Of a DNA stretch of 64,000 bases, positions 51,373 through 61,532 are shown in pieces (positions within the stretch are counted from its first letter, which is position 1; each line of letters begins with the position of its first letter). Origin of the DNA: Enterobacteriaceae bacterium RIT693. Its GTDB lineage: Bacteria > Pseudomonadota > Gammaproteobacteria > Enterobacterales > Enterobacteriaceae. The position numbers and the translations under genes were made by a program. Under the pieces are notes generated by a model. The model saw only the letters and a list, made by a program, of their open reading frames with translations, made no database searches and was not told where the DNA came from. The stretch spans positions 392,654 through 456,653 of the forward strand of contig WJYK01000003.1 of NCBI GenBank assembly GCA_009668225.1, written 5' to 3'.

Positions 51373-52770
51373 ATGAACCGAATCAAAAATGAACTTAACG
51401 CCCTGGTGAACCGGGGCGTCGATCGTCATTTACGCCTGGCGGTGACCGGGCTGAGCCGCAGTGGTAAAACGGCGTTTATCACTGCGATGGTCAACCAGCT
51501 GCTGGGTATTCATACCGGCGCACGCCTGCCGATGCTTAGCGCCGCGCGTGAAGAACGACTGCTGGGCATTAAGCGCGTCCCCCAGCGTGACCTGGGCATT
51601 CAGCGTTTCACCTATGATGAAGGCATGGCGCAGCTTTTTGGGACGCCGCCGGCCTGGCCGACGCCGACTCGCGGCGTGAGCGAAATGCGCCTGGCGCTGC
51701 GCTACCGTTCCAATGACTCTCTGTTACGCCACTTCAAAGACACCTCAACGCTGTACCTGGAAATCGTGGATTATCCGGGGGAATGGCTGCTCGACCTGCC
51801 CATGCTGGCCCAGGATTACCTGAGCTGGTCACGTCAGATGACCGGCCTGCTGCAGGGGCAGCGTGCCGAATGGTCTGCACAATGGCGTCGACTTTGTGAA
51901 GGGCTCGATCCCCTTGCGCCCGCCGATGAAAACCGTCTCGCCGCTATCTCTGAGGCGTGGACCGACTACCTGATGCGCTGCAAAAAAGAAGGGCTGCACT
52001 TTATTCAGCCGGGGCGCTTTGTCCTGCCCGGAGATATGGCCGGAGCTCCGGCCCTGCAGTTCTTCCCGTGGCCGGACGTCGACGGCTATGGCGAGTCGAA
52101 GCTCGCGCAGGCGGATAAAAACAGCAACATCGGCATGCTGCGCGCGCGCTTTGATTACTACTGCGAAAAAGTGGTGAAAGGGTTCTATAAAAACCACTTC
52201 CTGCGCTTTGACCGGCAGATCGTGCTGGTGGACTGCCTGCAGCCGCTCAACAGCGGGCCTCAGGCGTTCAACGACATGCGGCTGGCGTTAACCCAGCTAA
52301 TGCAAAGCTTCCATTACGGTCAGCGTACGCTGTTCCGTCGCCTGTTTTCACCGGTGATCGATAAGCTGCTGTTTGCCGCGACCAAAGCCGACCACGTTAC
52401 TGTCGATCAGCACGCCAACATGGTCTCACTGCTGCAGCAACTGGTGCAGGACGCCTGGCAAAATGCAGCCTTCGAAGGTATCACTATGGACTGCATGGGG
52501 CTGGCTTCGGTTCAGGCCACGCAGAGCGGCATCGTTGAAGTTCAGGGCGAGCAAATTCCGGCGCTGCGCGGCAACCGCCTTAGCGATGGTGAGCCGCTGA
52601 CGGTCTATCCGGGTGAAGTCCCTTCACGCCTGCCCGGCAATGCTTTCTGGCAGAACCAGGGTTTTCAGTTTGAACAATTCCGCCCGCAGGTGATGGACGT
52701 TGACCGTCCGCTGCCGCACATTCGACTGGACTCGGCGCTGGAATTCTTGATTGGAGATAAATTGCGATGA
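51373..52770 (+). CDS. ycjX: P-loop NTPase YcjX (DUF463)
   Basis: A 465-residue GTPase-like protein with Walker [20 protein letters not shown] at about residues 27-45 and a Walker-B-like strand [17 protein letters not shown]. It is part of the stress-induced ycjX-ycjF pair, linked to the heat-shock and Psp responses in E. coli; the cellular role is unresolved. Overlaps ycjF by four bases. Confidence 0.94.
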   Translation: MNRIKNELNALVNRGVDRHLRLAVTGLSRSGKTAFITAMVNQLLGIHTGARLPMLSAAREERLLGIKRVPQRDLGIQRFTYDEGMAQLFGTPPAWPTPTRGVSEMRLALRYRSNDSLLRHFKDTSTLYLEIVDYPGEWLLDLPMLAQDYLSWSRQMTGLLQGQRAEWSAQWRRLCEGLDPLAPADENRLAAISEAWTDYLMRCKKEGLHFIQPGRFVLPGDMAGAPALQFFPWPDVDGYGESKLAQADKNSNIGMLRARFDYYCEKVVKGFYKNHFLRFDRQIVLVDCLQPLNSGPQAFNDMRLALTQLMQSFHYGQRTLFRRLFSPVIDKLLFAATKADHVTVDQHANMVSLLQQLVQDAWQNAAFEGITMDCMGLASVQATQSGIVEVQGEQIPALRGNRLSDGEPLTVYPGEVPSRLPGNAFWQNQGFQFEQFRPQVMDVDRPLPHIRLDSALEFLIGDKLR

Positions 52771-53834
52771 GCGATCCTATTAAACCGCGCATCGATTTTG
52801 CGCAGCCGCTGGACGTGGAAAAAGAGCAGGACTGGAAAGCGGCTCATGCTTTCAGTGAACCAGAAGCTCAAAAGTTTACGCCCGTCGCAACCAGCACTGA
52901 AACGCTTGCCGAAGAAGAAGGGCAGGCTGAGGCTGTTATTGAGGCTGCTTTAAGGCCGAAACGCAGCCTGTGGCGCAAAATGGTGACTGCCGGGCTGGCG
53001 CTGTTTGGCGTCAGCGTCGTGGCGCAGGGCGTGCAGTGGACCCACAACGCTTTTGTGACTCAGGACTGGATCGCGCTAGGCGGCGGCGTAGCCGGGGGGC
53101 TTATCGTCGCGGCTGGCGTCGGCTCGATTGCCAGCGAATGGCGGCGGTTGTGGCGTTTGCGCCAGCGTGCAGAAGAGCGCGACGAGGCCCGGGAGCTGCT
53201 TGCCAGCCACGGCACCGGGAAAGGGCGAGCGTTCTGCGAAAAATTAGCCAGCCAGGCCGGGCTGGATAAAGGCCATCCGGCACTGCAGCGCTGGTACGCT
53301 TCCATTCACGAAACCCACAACGACCGGGAAGTCGTGGCGCTTTATGCTCAGCTTGTTCAGCCGGTACTGGACGCGCAGGCCCGGCGTGAAATCAGCCGTT
53401 CGGCCGCCGAATCTACGCTGATGATTGCCGTCAGCCCGCTGGCGCTGGTAGACATGGCGTTTATTGCCTGGCGCAACCTGCGCCTGATTAACCGCATTGC
53501 CACGCTGTACGGCATTGAGCTGGGCTACTTTAGCCGCATTCGCCTGTTCCGCCTGGTGTTGCTGAATATCGCTTTTGCCGGGGCCAGCGAGCTGGTGCGT
53601 GAAGTCGGTATGGACTGGATGTCGCAGGATATCGCCGCCCGGCTTTCGGCCCGTGCCGCGCAGGGCATAGGAGCCGGGTTGCTGACCGCGCGTTTGGGGA
53701 TCAAGGCCATGGAACTGTGCCGTCCGCTGCCGTGGCTGGAGGGTGACAAACCCCGGCTGGGCGATTTCCGCAAACAGCTTCTGGTCCAGCTCAAAGAAAC
53801 CCTGGCCTCCGGGAAAGGTAAAACGGCTGGATAA
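52767..53834 (+). CDS. ycjF: Inner membrane protein YcjF (DUF697)
   Basis: A 355-residue membrane protein: an acidic cytoplasmic N-terminus, two hydrophobic helices at about 70-115 ([37 protein letters not shown]), then a DUF697 domain ([44 protein letters not shown]). Role unknown; paired with YcjX. An imperfect hairpin at about 53841-53872 may end the transcript. Confidence 0.94.
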   Translation: MSDPIKPRIDFAQPLDVEKEQDWKAAHAFSEPEAQKFTPVATSTETLAEEEGQAEAVIEAALRPKRSLWRKMVTAGLALFGVSVVAQGVQWTHNAFVTQDWIALGGGVAGGLIVAAGVGSIASEWRRLWRLRQRAEERDEARELLASHGTGKGRAFCEKLASQAGLDKGHPALQRWYASIHETHNDREVVALYAQLVQPVLDAQARREISRSAAESTLMIAVSPLALVDMAFIAWRNLRLINRIATLYGIELGYFSRIRLFRLVLLNIAFAGASELVREVGMDWMSQDIAARLSARAAQGIGAGLLTARLGIKAMELCRPLPWLEGDKPRLGDFRKQLLVQLKETLASGKGKTAG

Positions 53835-54054
53835 GGCGAGCGCATAAGGGCGGCCTTAGCTGCCTTTATGCGTTTACACTCAGGCGTAAAAATAATTGCC
53901 ACGTTGACCAATGGTTTGCCTTTTGGTGTCAACATTTCATGACAGGTCTCTTCTTGCTAACGGCTAACTGGGTTATCATCTTCCCAACTCTATGAGGTCC
54001 TTCAGCTCGGCTGAGGGGCATATAGGCCGTTTACCGTAAAATAAGGTCACCTGC

Positions 54055-55617
54055 ATGCGTCTGGAAGTCTTTTGTCAGGACCGCCTTGGTCTCACTCGCG
54101 AACTGCTCGATCTGTTAGTGCTGCGCGGCATTGATTTGCGCGGTATCGAAATTGACCCGATTGGGCGTATTTACCTTAATTTTTCCTCCCTTGATTTTGA
54201 ATCCTTCAGCAGCCTGATGGCTGAAATTCGCCGTATCCCCGACGTTACCGACGTGCGCAAAGTACCGTGGATGCCGTCCGAGCGCGAGCATCGTGCCCTG
54301 AGCGCACTGCTTGAGGCGCTGCCGGAGCCGGTGCTGTCGCTGGATATGCGTAGCAAAGTTGAACTGGCGAACCCGGCGAGCTGCACGCTGTTCGGGCAGA
54401 GCGAAGACCGCCTGCGTAATCATAATGCGGGTACGCTGATTAACGGTTTTAACTTCACCCGTTGGCTGGAGAGCGAACCGCACGACTCGCATACCGAACA
54501 TGTCGTGATCCACGGGCAAAATTTCCTGCTGGAAATCACACCGGTTCACCTGGATGGTGAAGATAAACAGCCGCTGCTGGTTGGCGCGGTGGTGATGCTA
54601 CGCTCTACCGTTCGCATGGGGCGCCAGCTGCAGAACCTCTCCAGCAGCGATTTCAGCGCCTTTGACCAGATTGTTGCCGTCAGCCCGAAAATGCGTCACG
54701 TGGTTGAGCAGGCTCGCAAACTGTCGCTGCTGAATGCCCCACTGCTGATTGTGGGTGACACCGGTACAGGCAAAGACCTTCTGGCCAACGCCTGCCACCT
54801 GAGCAGCCCGCGAGCGCAGAAGCCTTATCTGGCGCTGAACTGCGGATCTATCCCGGATGACGTTATCGAAAGCGAACTGTTTGGTCATGCGGCCGGAGCC
54901 TATGCCAACGCCGTCGAAGGTAAAAAAGGCTTCTTCGAGCAGGCTAACGGCGGCTCGGTTCTGCTGGATGAAATCGGCGAAATGTCACCGCGCATGCAAA
55001 CCAAGCTGCTGCGCTTCCTGAACGACGGCACTTTCCGTCGCGTAGGCGAAGAACACGAGGTGCATGTCGATGTTCGCGTAATTTGCGCGACGCAAAAAAA
55101 CCTGGTGGAGCTGGTGCAGAAAGGCGAGTTCCGTGAGGATCTCTATTATCGTCTCAACGTGCTGACCCTGAATTTGCCGCCGCTGCGCGATCGCCCGCAG
55201 GACATCATGCCGCTGACCGAACTGTTCGTGGCGCGCTTTGCCGACGAGCAGGGCGTGCCGCGGCCTAAGCTGTCTCACGATTTAAGCAGCGTGCTGACCC
55301 GCTACGGCTGGCCAGGTAACGTTCGCCAGCTCAAAAACGCCATTTACCGTGCTTTAACCCAGCTGGAAGGCTACGAGCTGCGTCCGCAGGACATCCTGCT
55401 GCCGGACTTTGACTCGGCCAGCCTGGCGGTGGGGGAAGAGGCGATGGAAGGCTCGCTGGACGATATTACCAGTCGCTTTGAACGCTCGGTATTAACGCAG
55501 CTTTACCGGAGTTATCCAAGCACGCGTAAGCTGGCAAAACGGTTAGGTGTTTCCCATACCGCGATCGCCAACAAGCTGCGCGAATATGGTCTGAGCCAGA
55601 AGAAAAGCGAAGAGTAA
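54055..55617 (+). CDS. tyrR: Transcriptional regulator TyrR
   Basis: A 520-residue regulator of aromatic amino-acid genes. ACT domain 1-72, PAS about 78-190, AAA+ with Walker A GDTGTGKD (234-241), and C-terminal HTH (STRKLAKRLGVSHTAIANKLREYG). It represses or activates sigma70 promoters with Tyr/Phe/Trp and ATP as cofactors. It is about seven residues longer than E. coli TyrR (513). The extra residues fall exactly in the L1-loop position, where GAYANA (281-286) stands in place of the sigma54-contact GAFTGA; E. coli lacks the loop. Confidence 0.96.
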   Translation: MRLEVFCQDRLGLTRELLDLLVLRGIDLRGIEIDPIGRIYLNFSSLDFESFSSLMAEIRRIPDVTDVRKVPWMPSEREHRALSALLEALPEPVLSLDMRSKVELANPASCTLFGQSEDRLRNHNAGTLINGFNFTRWLESEPHDSHTEHVVIHGQNFLLEITPVHLDGEDKQPLLVGAVVMLRSTVRMGRQLQNLSSSDFSAFDQIVAVSPKMRHVVEQARKLSLLNAPLLIVGDTGTGKDLLANACHLSSPRAQKPYLALNCGSIPDDVIESELFGHAAGAYANAVEGKKGFFEQANGGSVLLDEIGEMSPRMQTKLLRFLNDGTFRRVGEEHEVHVDVRVICATQKNLVELVQKGEFREDLYYRLNVLTLNLPPLRDRPQDIMPLTELFVARFADEQGVPRPKLSHDLSSVLTRYGWPGNVRQLKNAIYRALTQLEGYELRPQDILLPDFDSASLAVGEEAMEGSLDDITSRFERSVLTQLYRSYPSTRKLAKRLGVSHTAIANKLREYGLSQKKSEE

Positions 55618-55623
55618 AAATAA

Positions 55624-55650
55624 AAAACCCCGGCAAGCCGGGGTTTTCTT
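55624..55650. terminator. Bidirectional terminator between tyrR and tpx
   Basis: AAAACCCCGGC / GCCGGGGTTTT with a 2-base centre (55624-55634 with 55637-55647) and A/T runs on both sides. Confidence 0.9.
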
Positions 55651-55668
55651 TTCATACAGGCTTGAGTC

Positions 55669-56175
55669 TTAAGCCTTCAGTACTTCCAGTGCCGCAGCGT
55701 AGTCCGGCTCGGTGGTGATTTCATTCACCAGCTCGCTGAAGATCACTTCATCGTTTTCATTGATAACCACTACCGCACGGGCGGTCAGGCCTTTCAGCGC
55801 GCCTTCGGCAATGCTGACGCCGTAAGTCTGCTGGAACTCAGGGTTACGCAGGGTGGACAGGGTGACAACGTTGTTCAGGCCTTCAGCACCGCAGAAACGG
55901 GACTGAGCGAACGGCAGGTCGGCAGAAATACACAGCACAACGGTGTTATCCAGCTCGGTAGCCAGCTGGTTGAATTTGCGCACGGACGCGGCACATACGC
56001 CGGTGTCGATGCTTGGGAAAATATTCAGCACTTTACGTTTGCCGGCAAACTGGCTCAGCGCAACGTCAGAAAGATCTTTCGCGACCAGAGAGAAGGCGGC
56101 GGCTTTGCTGCCCGTCTGTGGGATCTGACCTGCAACCTTGACCGGGTTGCCCTGGAAATGAACGGTTTGTGACAT
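55669..56175 (-). CDS. tpx: Thiol peroxidase Tpx
   Basis: A 168-residue atypical 2-Cys peroxiredoxin reduced by thioredoxin, preferring alkyl hydroperoxides. The peroxidatic Cys is in [17 protein letters not shown] and the resolving Cys in [15 protein letters not shown]. Same length as E. coli. Divergent from ycjG and convergent with tyrR. Confidence 0.97.
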   Translation of the reverse strand: MSQTVHFQGNPVKVAGQIPQTGSKAAAFSLVAKDLSDVALSQFAGKRKVLNIFPSIDTGVCAASVRKFNQLATELDNTVVLCISADLPFAQSRFCGAEGLNNVVTLSTLRNPEFQQTYGVSIAEGALKGLTARAVVVINENDEVIFSELVNEITTEPDYAAALEVLKA

Positions 56176-56312
56176 GTTTAATCTTCCTTTTACATAAAAT
56201 TAACGCCCGGGACAGTGTATTCCAGGAAATCCGTGATGAACATAAAAAACTGAAAGTGCACGTAAAAGCGTGGGCTCGCTATACTCAGGCGATAACCCAG
56301 GGGAGGCTGACG

Positions 56313-57278
56313 ATGAGAACAGTGAAAGTTTACCAGGAAGCATGGCCGCTCCATACGCCATTTGTTATATCAAGGGGAACGCGCAGCGAAGCGGTTGTCG
56401 TGGTGGTTGAGCTGGAAGAGGACGGCGTGAAAGGCGTCGGCGAATGCACGCCATACCCACGCTATGGCGAAAGCGATGCCTCAGTGCTTGCCCAGATCAC
56501 AACCCTCTTGCCGCAGCTTGAACGTGGGCTGACGCGTGCTGAATTACAGCAGGCGCTTCCGCCTGGGGCAGCGCGGAACGCCATTGATAGCGCGCTTTGG
56601 GACCTGGAAGCCCGCCTGAAACACACGACGATATCAGCCCTGAATGCGGTCGAACTACCGGAGATGGTGACCACGGCTCAAACGGTCACGATTGCCGCCC
56701 CGGAACAGATGGCCGCTTCAGCGGCTTTGCTGTGGGAGAAGGGCGCACGCCTGCTTAAGGTCAAACTTGACGATCGTCTTATTACCGAGCGCATGGTTGC
56801 CATCAGGGCAGCGGTACCGGAAGCCATTTTGATTGTGGATGCCAACGAGTCCTGGCGCAGCGATGGTCTGGCCGCGCGCTGTCAGCTGCTGGCAGACCTC
56901 AACGTGGCGATGCTGGAGCAGCCGCTTCCCGCCGGGGACGACAGCGCCCTGGCCAATTTTATCCACCCGCTGCCGATTTGCGCCGACGAAAGCTGCCACA
57001 CGCGTAGCAGCCTGCCTGCACTTGCCGGGCGTTACGAGATGGTGAACGTTAAGCTCGATAAAACCGGCGGCCTGACAGAGGCATTACTGTTAGCCAACGC
57101 TGCGCGGGAGCAGGGATTTGACGTCATGCTTGGCTGTATGCTCTGCACGTCACGCGCGATTGCCGCCGCTTTACCGCTGGCGGCTAAGGTACGCTTTGCC
57201 GATCTCGATGGCCCCACCTGGCTTGCCGTAGACGTGGAGCCATCGCTGCATTTTGAGACAGGAAAACTTTATCCCTAA
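56313..57278 (+). CDS. ycjG: L-Ala-D/L-Glu epimerase YcjG
   Basis: A 321-residue enolase-superfamily dipeptide epimerase for murein-peptide recycling (L-Ala-D-Glu to L-Ala-L-Glu). The ATG at 56313 follows GGGGAGG; the longer reading from 56169 overlaps the tpx start and is rejected. Catalytic Lys is in LLKVKLDDR, metal ligands in ILIVDANESW, LEQPLP and ICADES, and the second base Lys in VNVKLDKTGG. It works with MpaA and MppA beside it. Confidence 0.95.
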   Translation: MRTVKVYQEAWPLHTPFVISRGTRSEAVVVVVELEEDGVKGVGECTPYPRYGESDASVLAQITTLLPQLERGLTRAELQQALPPGAARNAIDSALWDLEARLKHTTISALNAVELPEMVTTAQTVTIAAPEQMAASAALLWEKGARLLKVKLDDRLITERMVAIRAAVPEAILIVDANESWRSDGLAARCQLLADLNVAMLEQPLPAGDDSALANFIHPLPICADESCHTRSSLPALAGRYEMVNVKLDKTGGLTEALLLANAAREQGFDVMLGCMLCTSRAIAAALPLAAKVRFADLDGPTWLAVDVEPSLHFETGKLYP

Positions 57279-57281
57279 TGT

Positions 57282-57989
57282 TTACCTGTGCCAGTGCAAA
57301 AGGTCGGTCATCGCCCGCAGGTAGCGCTCGCTGGCCTCATCTGCGGAAATTGGCGGGAATTCAGCCGTAATGCACGGCAGGCCTAAATCAGCACACCAGC
57401 TACCGAATGACCCCGGCGTTTCATACCCGACGCTGGTCACCAGTGGGAGCGCAAAGGCTTCTGCCAGCCAATGTCCCAGGGCTGAACTGTGCGGATCTTC
57501 AATACAGCCCAGCGGATCGTGAAAAGAGACTACCCAGGCGGGCTGCAGCTGATGAATAAGCTGGCACAGCGCGGTAGTTTCCGGTTCGGAACCCGGCGTT
57601 TGCCCGGTAGAAAGCACCACGTCTCGTTTATCTGCGCTGCTGTTCCAGCGGTAAACCGTGTCGCCTTCTTTCCAGTTTGCTGCAGGGAAGTTTCGGTTTA
57701 AATCCACGCCGTGAGCGTTCGCCCTCATCCCCAACTGGCAACCGTCCGGGTTCACCGCCAGTACCACATGATGCCGCCTGAATTGCGGTTCGAGTGTCCT
57801 TAAAGCGCAGGAAAGCGCCACCATCGCGGCGTTCTCATCGCCGTGAGTCCCGGCAATGATCAATCCGCTGCGCTCTTCCGTTGCTGTTGCAGGGAAATAG
57901 AGCAGCGGCGCGCCTAATGCCGATTTTCCGTAGCGTTCACAGCCCGGCGGCAAATGGCCGCGCTGGGGGCGAGGGCGGGTCGTGGGCAT
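57282..57989 (-). CDS. mpaA: Murein peptide amidase A
   Basis: A 235-residue M14-type zinc carboxypeptidase that removes meso-diaminopimelate from the tripeptide L-Ala-D-Glu-mDap in the cytoplasm. Zinc ligands are in AGTHGDENAAM (His, Glu) and SFHDPLG (His); the catalytic Glu is in CITAEFPP. Convergent with ycjG, 3 bp between stops. A few residues shorter than E. coli at the C-terminus. Confidence 0.95.
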   Translation of the reverse strand: MPTTRPRPQRGHLPPGCERYGKSALGAPLLYFPATATEERSGLIIAGTHGDENAAMVALSCALRTLEPQFRRHHVVLAVNPDGCQLGMRANAHGVDLNRNFPAANWKEGDTVYRWNSSADKRDVVLSTGQTPGSEPETTALCQLIHQLQPAWVVSFHDPLGCIEDPHSSALGHWLAEAFALPLVTSVGYETPGSFGSWCADLGLPCITAEFPPISADEASERYLRAMTDLLHWHR

Positions 57990-58157
57990 GATATTCCTCT
58001 CACTGAGTCAGACGGCTATTAACATCATTAATAGCAATGTTTTAGGGAAAACTCACCTTAATCCGCAGATGTGAGCTTTTTCCTGGAATCAAAAGAATAA
58101 ATTACGCTACAGTAACTTACACAAATCTCCTGAATGCAAAAACACGGAAGGAAAGCG

Positions 58158-59777
58158 ATGAAAAAAAGCCTCAGTTTTAGCTGTTGTGCGTTGGCCGTTG
58201 CCGCCATGCTGCAAAGCGCCTGGGCAGCGGATGTGCCCGCAGGGACAAAGCTTGCAAGCAGTCAGGAGTTGGTCAGACATATTAAAGATGAACCCGCGAG
58301 CCTTGATCCGATCAAAGCGGTCGGCCTGCCGGAAATTCAGGTCATTCGCGATCTTTTTGAAGGCCTGGTTAACCAAAACGAAAAAGGCGAACTGGTTCCC
58401 GGCGTGGCGACCAAATGGCAAAGCAACGACAACCGCGTCTGGACGTTTACGTTACGGGATAACGCCCGCTGGTCCGACGGCTCACCGGTAACGGCGCAGG
58501 ACTTTGTTTACAGCTGGCAGCGCCTGGTTGATCCGAAAAACACCTCTTCCTTTGCCTGGTTTGCCGCGCTGGCGGGTATCACCAACGCTCAGGCCATTAT
58601 CGACGGAAAAATGCCAGCCGATAAGCTTGGCGTAACGGCCGTGGATGCCAAAACGCTGCGCGTTCAGCTTGATAAGCCCGTGCCGTTCTTCCCAAGCCTG
58701 GCGGCAAACTTTGCTTTCTATCCAACGCCAAAGGCCACCATTGAGAAACTTGGCAGCGAATGGACGAAACCCGGCAACCTCGTGGGCAACGGCGCATTTA
58801 CGCTGCAGGACCGCGTGGTGAACGAGAAGCTGGTTGTGGTGCCGAATAAAAATTACTGGGATAACGGGAAAACGGTGCTGACTAAAGTGACCTTTATTCC
58901 GATCAACCAGGAATCGGCGGCAACCAAGCGTTATCTGGCCGGCGATATCGACATCACCGAGTCGTTCCCGAAAAATCTCTACCAGAAACTGCTGAAAGAC
59001 ATTCCGGGGCAGGTCTACACGCCGCCGCAGCTTGGCACCTATTATTACGCGTTTAATACGCAAAAAGGGCCTACGGCGGATGCTCGGGTTCGCCTCGCCT
59101 TGAGCATGACTATCGACCGCCGCCTGATGGCGGAGAAAGTCCTGGGTACGGGGGAGAAACCAGCCTGGCGCTTTACGCCAGACGTCACCGCAGGCTTTAA
59201 GCCGGACCCTTCACCGTTTGAAGAGATGAGTCAGCAGGAGCTGAACGCTCAGGCGAAAATGCTGCTGCGGGCCGCAGGTTACGGCGATACCAAACCGTTG
59301 AAGCTGACGCTGCTGTATAACACCTCCGAAAACCACCAGAAAATAGCGATTGCCGTCGCCTCAATGTGGAAGAAAAATCTGGGCGTTGACGTGAAGCTGC
59401 AAAACCAGGAGTGGAAAACGTACATCGATAGCCGTAATACCGGCAACTTCGACGTGATTCGAGCCTCATGGGTGGGGGACTACAATGAACCTTCGACCTT
59501 CCTGTCGCTGTTAACCTCGGCCCACAGCGGCAATATTTCACGCTTCAATTCCCCGGAATACGACAAGTTGCTGTCCCAGGCTGCGTTGGAAACCACCGAT
59601 AAAGCGCGTAATACGGATTACAATGCAGCGGAAAAAATCATTCAGGAAAAAGCGCCTATTGCGCCTATCTATCAGTACACCAATGGTCGCCTGATTAAAC
59701 CGTGGCTGAAAGGTTACCCGATTAACAACCCGGAAGACGTGGCTTACAGCCGGACGATGTATATTATCAAGCATTAG
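58158..59777 (+). CDS. mppA: Periplasmic murein tripeptide-binding protein MppA
   Basis: A 539-residue family-5 solute-binding protein that takes up L-Ala-gamma-D-Glu-mDap with the Opp permease. The ATG at 58158 (after GGAAGGAAAG) starts a signal peptide MKKSLSFSCCALAVAAMLQSAWA. Mature landmarks are HIKDEPASLDPIKAVGLPEIQVIRDLFEGL and GDIDITESFPKNLYQKLLKD. With ycjG and mpaA it makes a local murein-recycling set. In E. coli ynaI, uspE and fnr follow; here ybiI does. Confidence 0.96.
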   Translation: MKKSLSFSCCALAVAAMLQSAWAADVPAGTKLASSQELVRHIKDEPASLDPIKAVGLPEIQVIRDLFEGLVNQNEKGELVPGVATKWQSNDNRVWTFTLRDNARWSDGSPVTAQDFVYSWQRLVDPKNTSSFAWFAALAGITNAQAIIDGKMPADKLGVTAVDAKTLRVQLDKPVPFFPSLAANFAFYPTPKATIEKLGSEWTKPGNLVGNGAFTLQDRVVNEKLVVVPNKNYWDNGKTVLTKVTFIPINQESAATKRYLAGDIDITESFPKNLYQKLLKDIPGQVYTPPQLGTYYYAFNTQKGPTADARVRLALSMTIDRRLMAEKVLGTGEKPAWRFTPDVTAGFKPDPSPFEEMSQQELNAQAKMLLRAAGYGDTKPLKLTLLYNTSENHQKIAIAVASMWKKNLGVDVKLQNQEWKTYIDSRNTGNFDVIRASWVGDYNEPSTFLSLLTSAHSGNISRFNSPEYDKLLSQAALETTDKARNTDYNAAEKIIQEKAPIAPIYQYTNGRLIKPWLKGYPINNPEDVAYSRTMYIIKH

Positions 59778-59849
59778 TGCTGGCTAAAATTTGTGCGGTA
59801 AAAGTGCTATTATAGTCACCTCAGGCATAGCAATTGCGGAGGTGACGAG

Positions 59850-60116
59850 ATGGCATCAGGTTGGGCCAATGACGGCGCCGTTCAGGAGCAAATCGACAGT
59901 ACCGTGGACGACGCCGTTGCCAGAGCGCGCAGCGAACTGCCGAAGGGCGAAAGTCTCGAATACTGCGAAGAGTGTGGTGAACGCATTCCAGACGCACGGC
60001 GCAAAGCGATTCAGGGCGTGAGGTTGTGTATTAACTGCCAGCAGGCGGAAGATGTGCACCGGGCCACGTTCTCAGGCTATAACCGCCGTGGCTCGAAAGA
60101 CAGCCAGTTGCGCTAA
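59850..60116 (+). CDS. ybiI: DksA/TraR-type zinc-finger protein YbiI
   Basis: An 88-residue protein, same length as E. coli YbiI, starting MASGWANDGAVQEQIDSTVDDAVARARSELPKGES and holding a four-Cys zinc finger CEECGERIPDARRKAIQGVRLCINC. It ends GYNRRGSKDSQLR. DksA-family proteins act in the RNA polymerase secondary channel, but this short form lacks the long coiled coil and its role is not known. In E. coli it is at another locus, so its place between mppA and zntB is a rearrangement. Good GGAGGTGA ribosome site. Confidence 0.93.
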   Translation: MASGWANDGAVQEQIDSTVDDAVARARSELPKGESLEYCEECGERIPDARRKAIQGVRLCINCQQAEDVHRATFSGYNRRGSKDSQLR

Positions 60117-60120
60117 TAAG

Positions 60121-60146
60121 AACCGGGCCATCGCCCGGTTTTTTTA
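60121..60146 (+). terminator. ybiI terminator
   Basis: Stem AACCGGGC / GCCCGGTT (60121-60128 with 60133-60140), 4-base loop, then a T-run. Confidence 0.92.
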
Positions 60147-60275
60147 CGTCTGCCATTAAGGTTTATTTACGCTTTTCTCTGCAATTTCAGCGCCTTTGAT
60201 AACTGCTTGCGGTTGCCTTCGTATCAGAGATGACTAGACTGACAGAAAGAACTGACTCAGCTTGAGGATTGCGCA

Positions 60276-61259
60276 GTGGATGTAATTAAAGGCAGCGAGC
60301 TGCACGTGCCGGATGCGGTATTTGCCTGGCAGCTGGACGGCAGGGGCGGCGTAAAGCCCCTCGACAGCAATGAAATTATCGACAGCGAGCATCCCTGCTG
60401 GCTACACCTGAATTATACCAACGCCGACAGCGCGGACTGGCTGGCCAACACGCCGCTGCTGCCGAACTATGTCAGGGAGGCGTTAGCCGGTGAAAGCATG
60501 CGTCCCCGAGTTTCTCGCGTGGGTGACGGCACGCTAATTACGCTGCGTTGTATCAACGGCAATACCGATGAACGCCCGGACCAACTCGTCGCCGTGCGGC
60601 TTTACATCGATGAGCGGCTGATTGTCTCTACCCGCAGGCGGCAGGTGCTGGCGCTGGATGATGTGGTGAACGATCTTAACGAAGGCACTGGCCCGACCGA
60701 CTGCGGCAGCTGGCTGGTTGATGCTTGCGATGCGTTAACCGACCACGCCAGTGAGTTTATTGAGCAAATGCACGATAAAATCATCGACCTGGAAGACAAT
60801 TTGCTCGACCAGCAGGTTCCCCCTCGCGGCGCGCTGGCGCTGTTGCGTAAACAGCTTATCGTGATGCGTCGCTACATGTCTCCGCAGCGGGATGTTTACG
60901 CTCGCCTGTCCAGCGAACGGCTTAGCTGGATGAACGACGATCAGCGCCGCCGCATGCAGGACATTGCCGACAGGCTGGGGAGAGGACTGGACGAAATTGA
61001 CTCCTGTATCGCCCGCACGGCGGTGATGACCGATGAGATTACCCAGGTCACGCAGGAGTCGCTAAACCGGCGAACATACACCATGTCGCTGATGGCAATG
61101 GTGTTTTTACCCAGTACATTTTTAACCGGGCTGTTTGGCGTTAACCTCGGGGGAATTCCGGGAGGTGGCTGGGCGTTTGGCTTCAGCCTGTTCTGCATTA
61201 TGTTGGTGGTTATGATTGGTGGTGTTGCCTGGTGGTTACACCGCAGTAAATGGCTGTAA
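60276..61259 (+). CDS. zntB: Zinc transport protein ZntB
   Basis: A 327-residue CorA-family membrane protein mediating zinc transport (proton-coupled import in recent studies). Start is GTG at 60276, as in E. coli, giving the same length. A large cytoplasmic funnel domain is followed by two C-terminal helices with the family selectivity motif in [11 protein letters not shown] (GVN). The C-terminus WLHRSKWL is conserved. Confidence 0.96.
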   Translation: MDVIKGSELHVPDAVFAWQLDGRGGVKPLDSNEIIDSEHPCWLHLNYTNADSADWLANTPLLPNYVREALAGESMRPRVSRVGDGTLITLRCINGNTDERPDQLVAVRLYIDERLIVSTRRRQVLALDDVVNDLNEGTGPTDCGSWLVDACDALTDHASEFIEQMHDKIIDLEDNLLDQQVPPRGALALLRKQLIVMRRYMSPQRDVYARLSSERLSWMNDDQRRRMQDIADRLGRGLDEIDSCIARTAVMTDEITQVTQESLNRRTYTMSLMAMVFLPSTFLTGLFGVNLGGIPGGGWAFGFSLFCIMLVVMIGGVAWWLHRSKWL

Positions 61260-61305
61260 AATTAAATTATTCTATCTGCGTTGGTCCCCTAAAACGGCAT
61301 TGTTA

Positions 61306-61319
61306 TTGAGCAAAATCAA
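61306..61319 (+). promoter_or_regulatory. FNR box of fnrS
   Basis: TTGAG-CAAA-ATCAA, nine of ten consensus positions, centred about 42 bp upstream of the predicted fnrS 5' end, the class II activator position. Confidence 0.85.
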
Positions 61320-61354
61320 GAAACCAAAAATCGCATAGGGGCAAACTCTCTCTC

Positions 61355-61477
61355 GCAGGTGAATGCAACGTCAAGCGATGGGCGTTGCGCTCCATATTGT
61401 CTTACTTCCTTTTTTTAGAATTACTGCATAGCACAATTGATTCGTACAATGCCGGCTTTAAGAGTCGGCTTTTTTTT
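61355..61477 (+). ncRNA. fnrS: FnrS, anaerobically induced Hfq-dependent sRNA
   Basis: The stretch beginning GCAGGTGAATGCAACGTCAA matches E. coli FnrS almost throughout, including the 5' seed region, the single-stranded TCTTACTTCC body and the 3' terminator (GCCGGCTTTAAGAGTCGGC then T8). FnrS represses aerobic metabolism and oxidative-stress mRNAs under anaerobiosis. It lies after zntB as in E. coli. A few changes are visible, such as one extra base after the T-run in the middle and CAATGCCGG in the terminator arm. The ends are inferred by analogy. Confidence 0.93.
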
Positions 61478-61532
61478 GCCTGTGATTTGTGGACTATGCT
61501 TTAAAGGGTGATTCACTGACCAGGAGATGACG

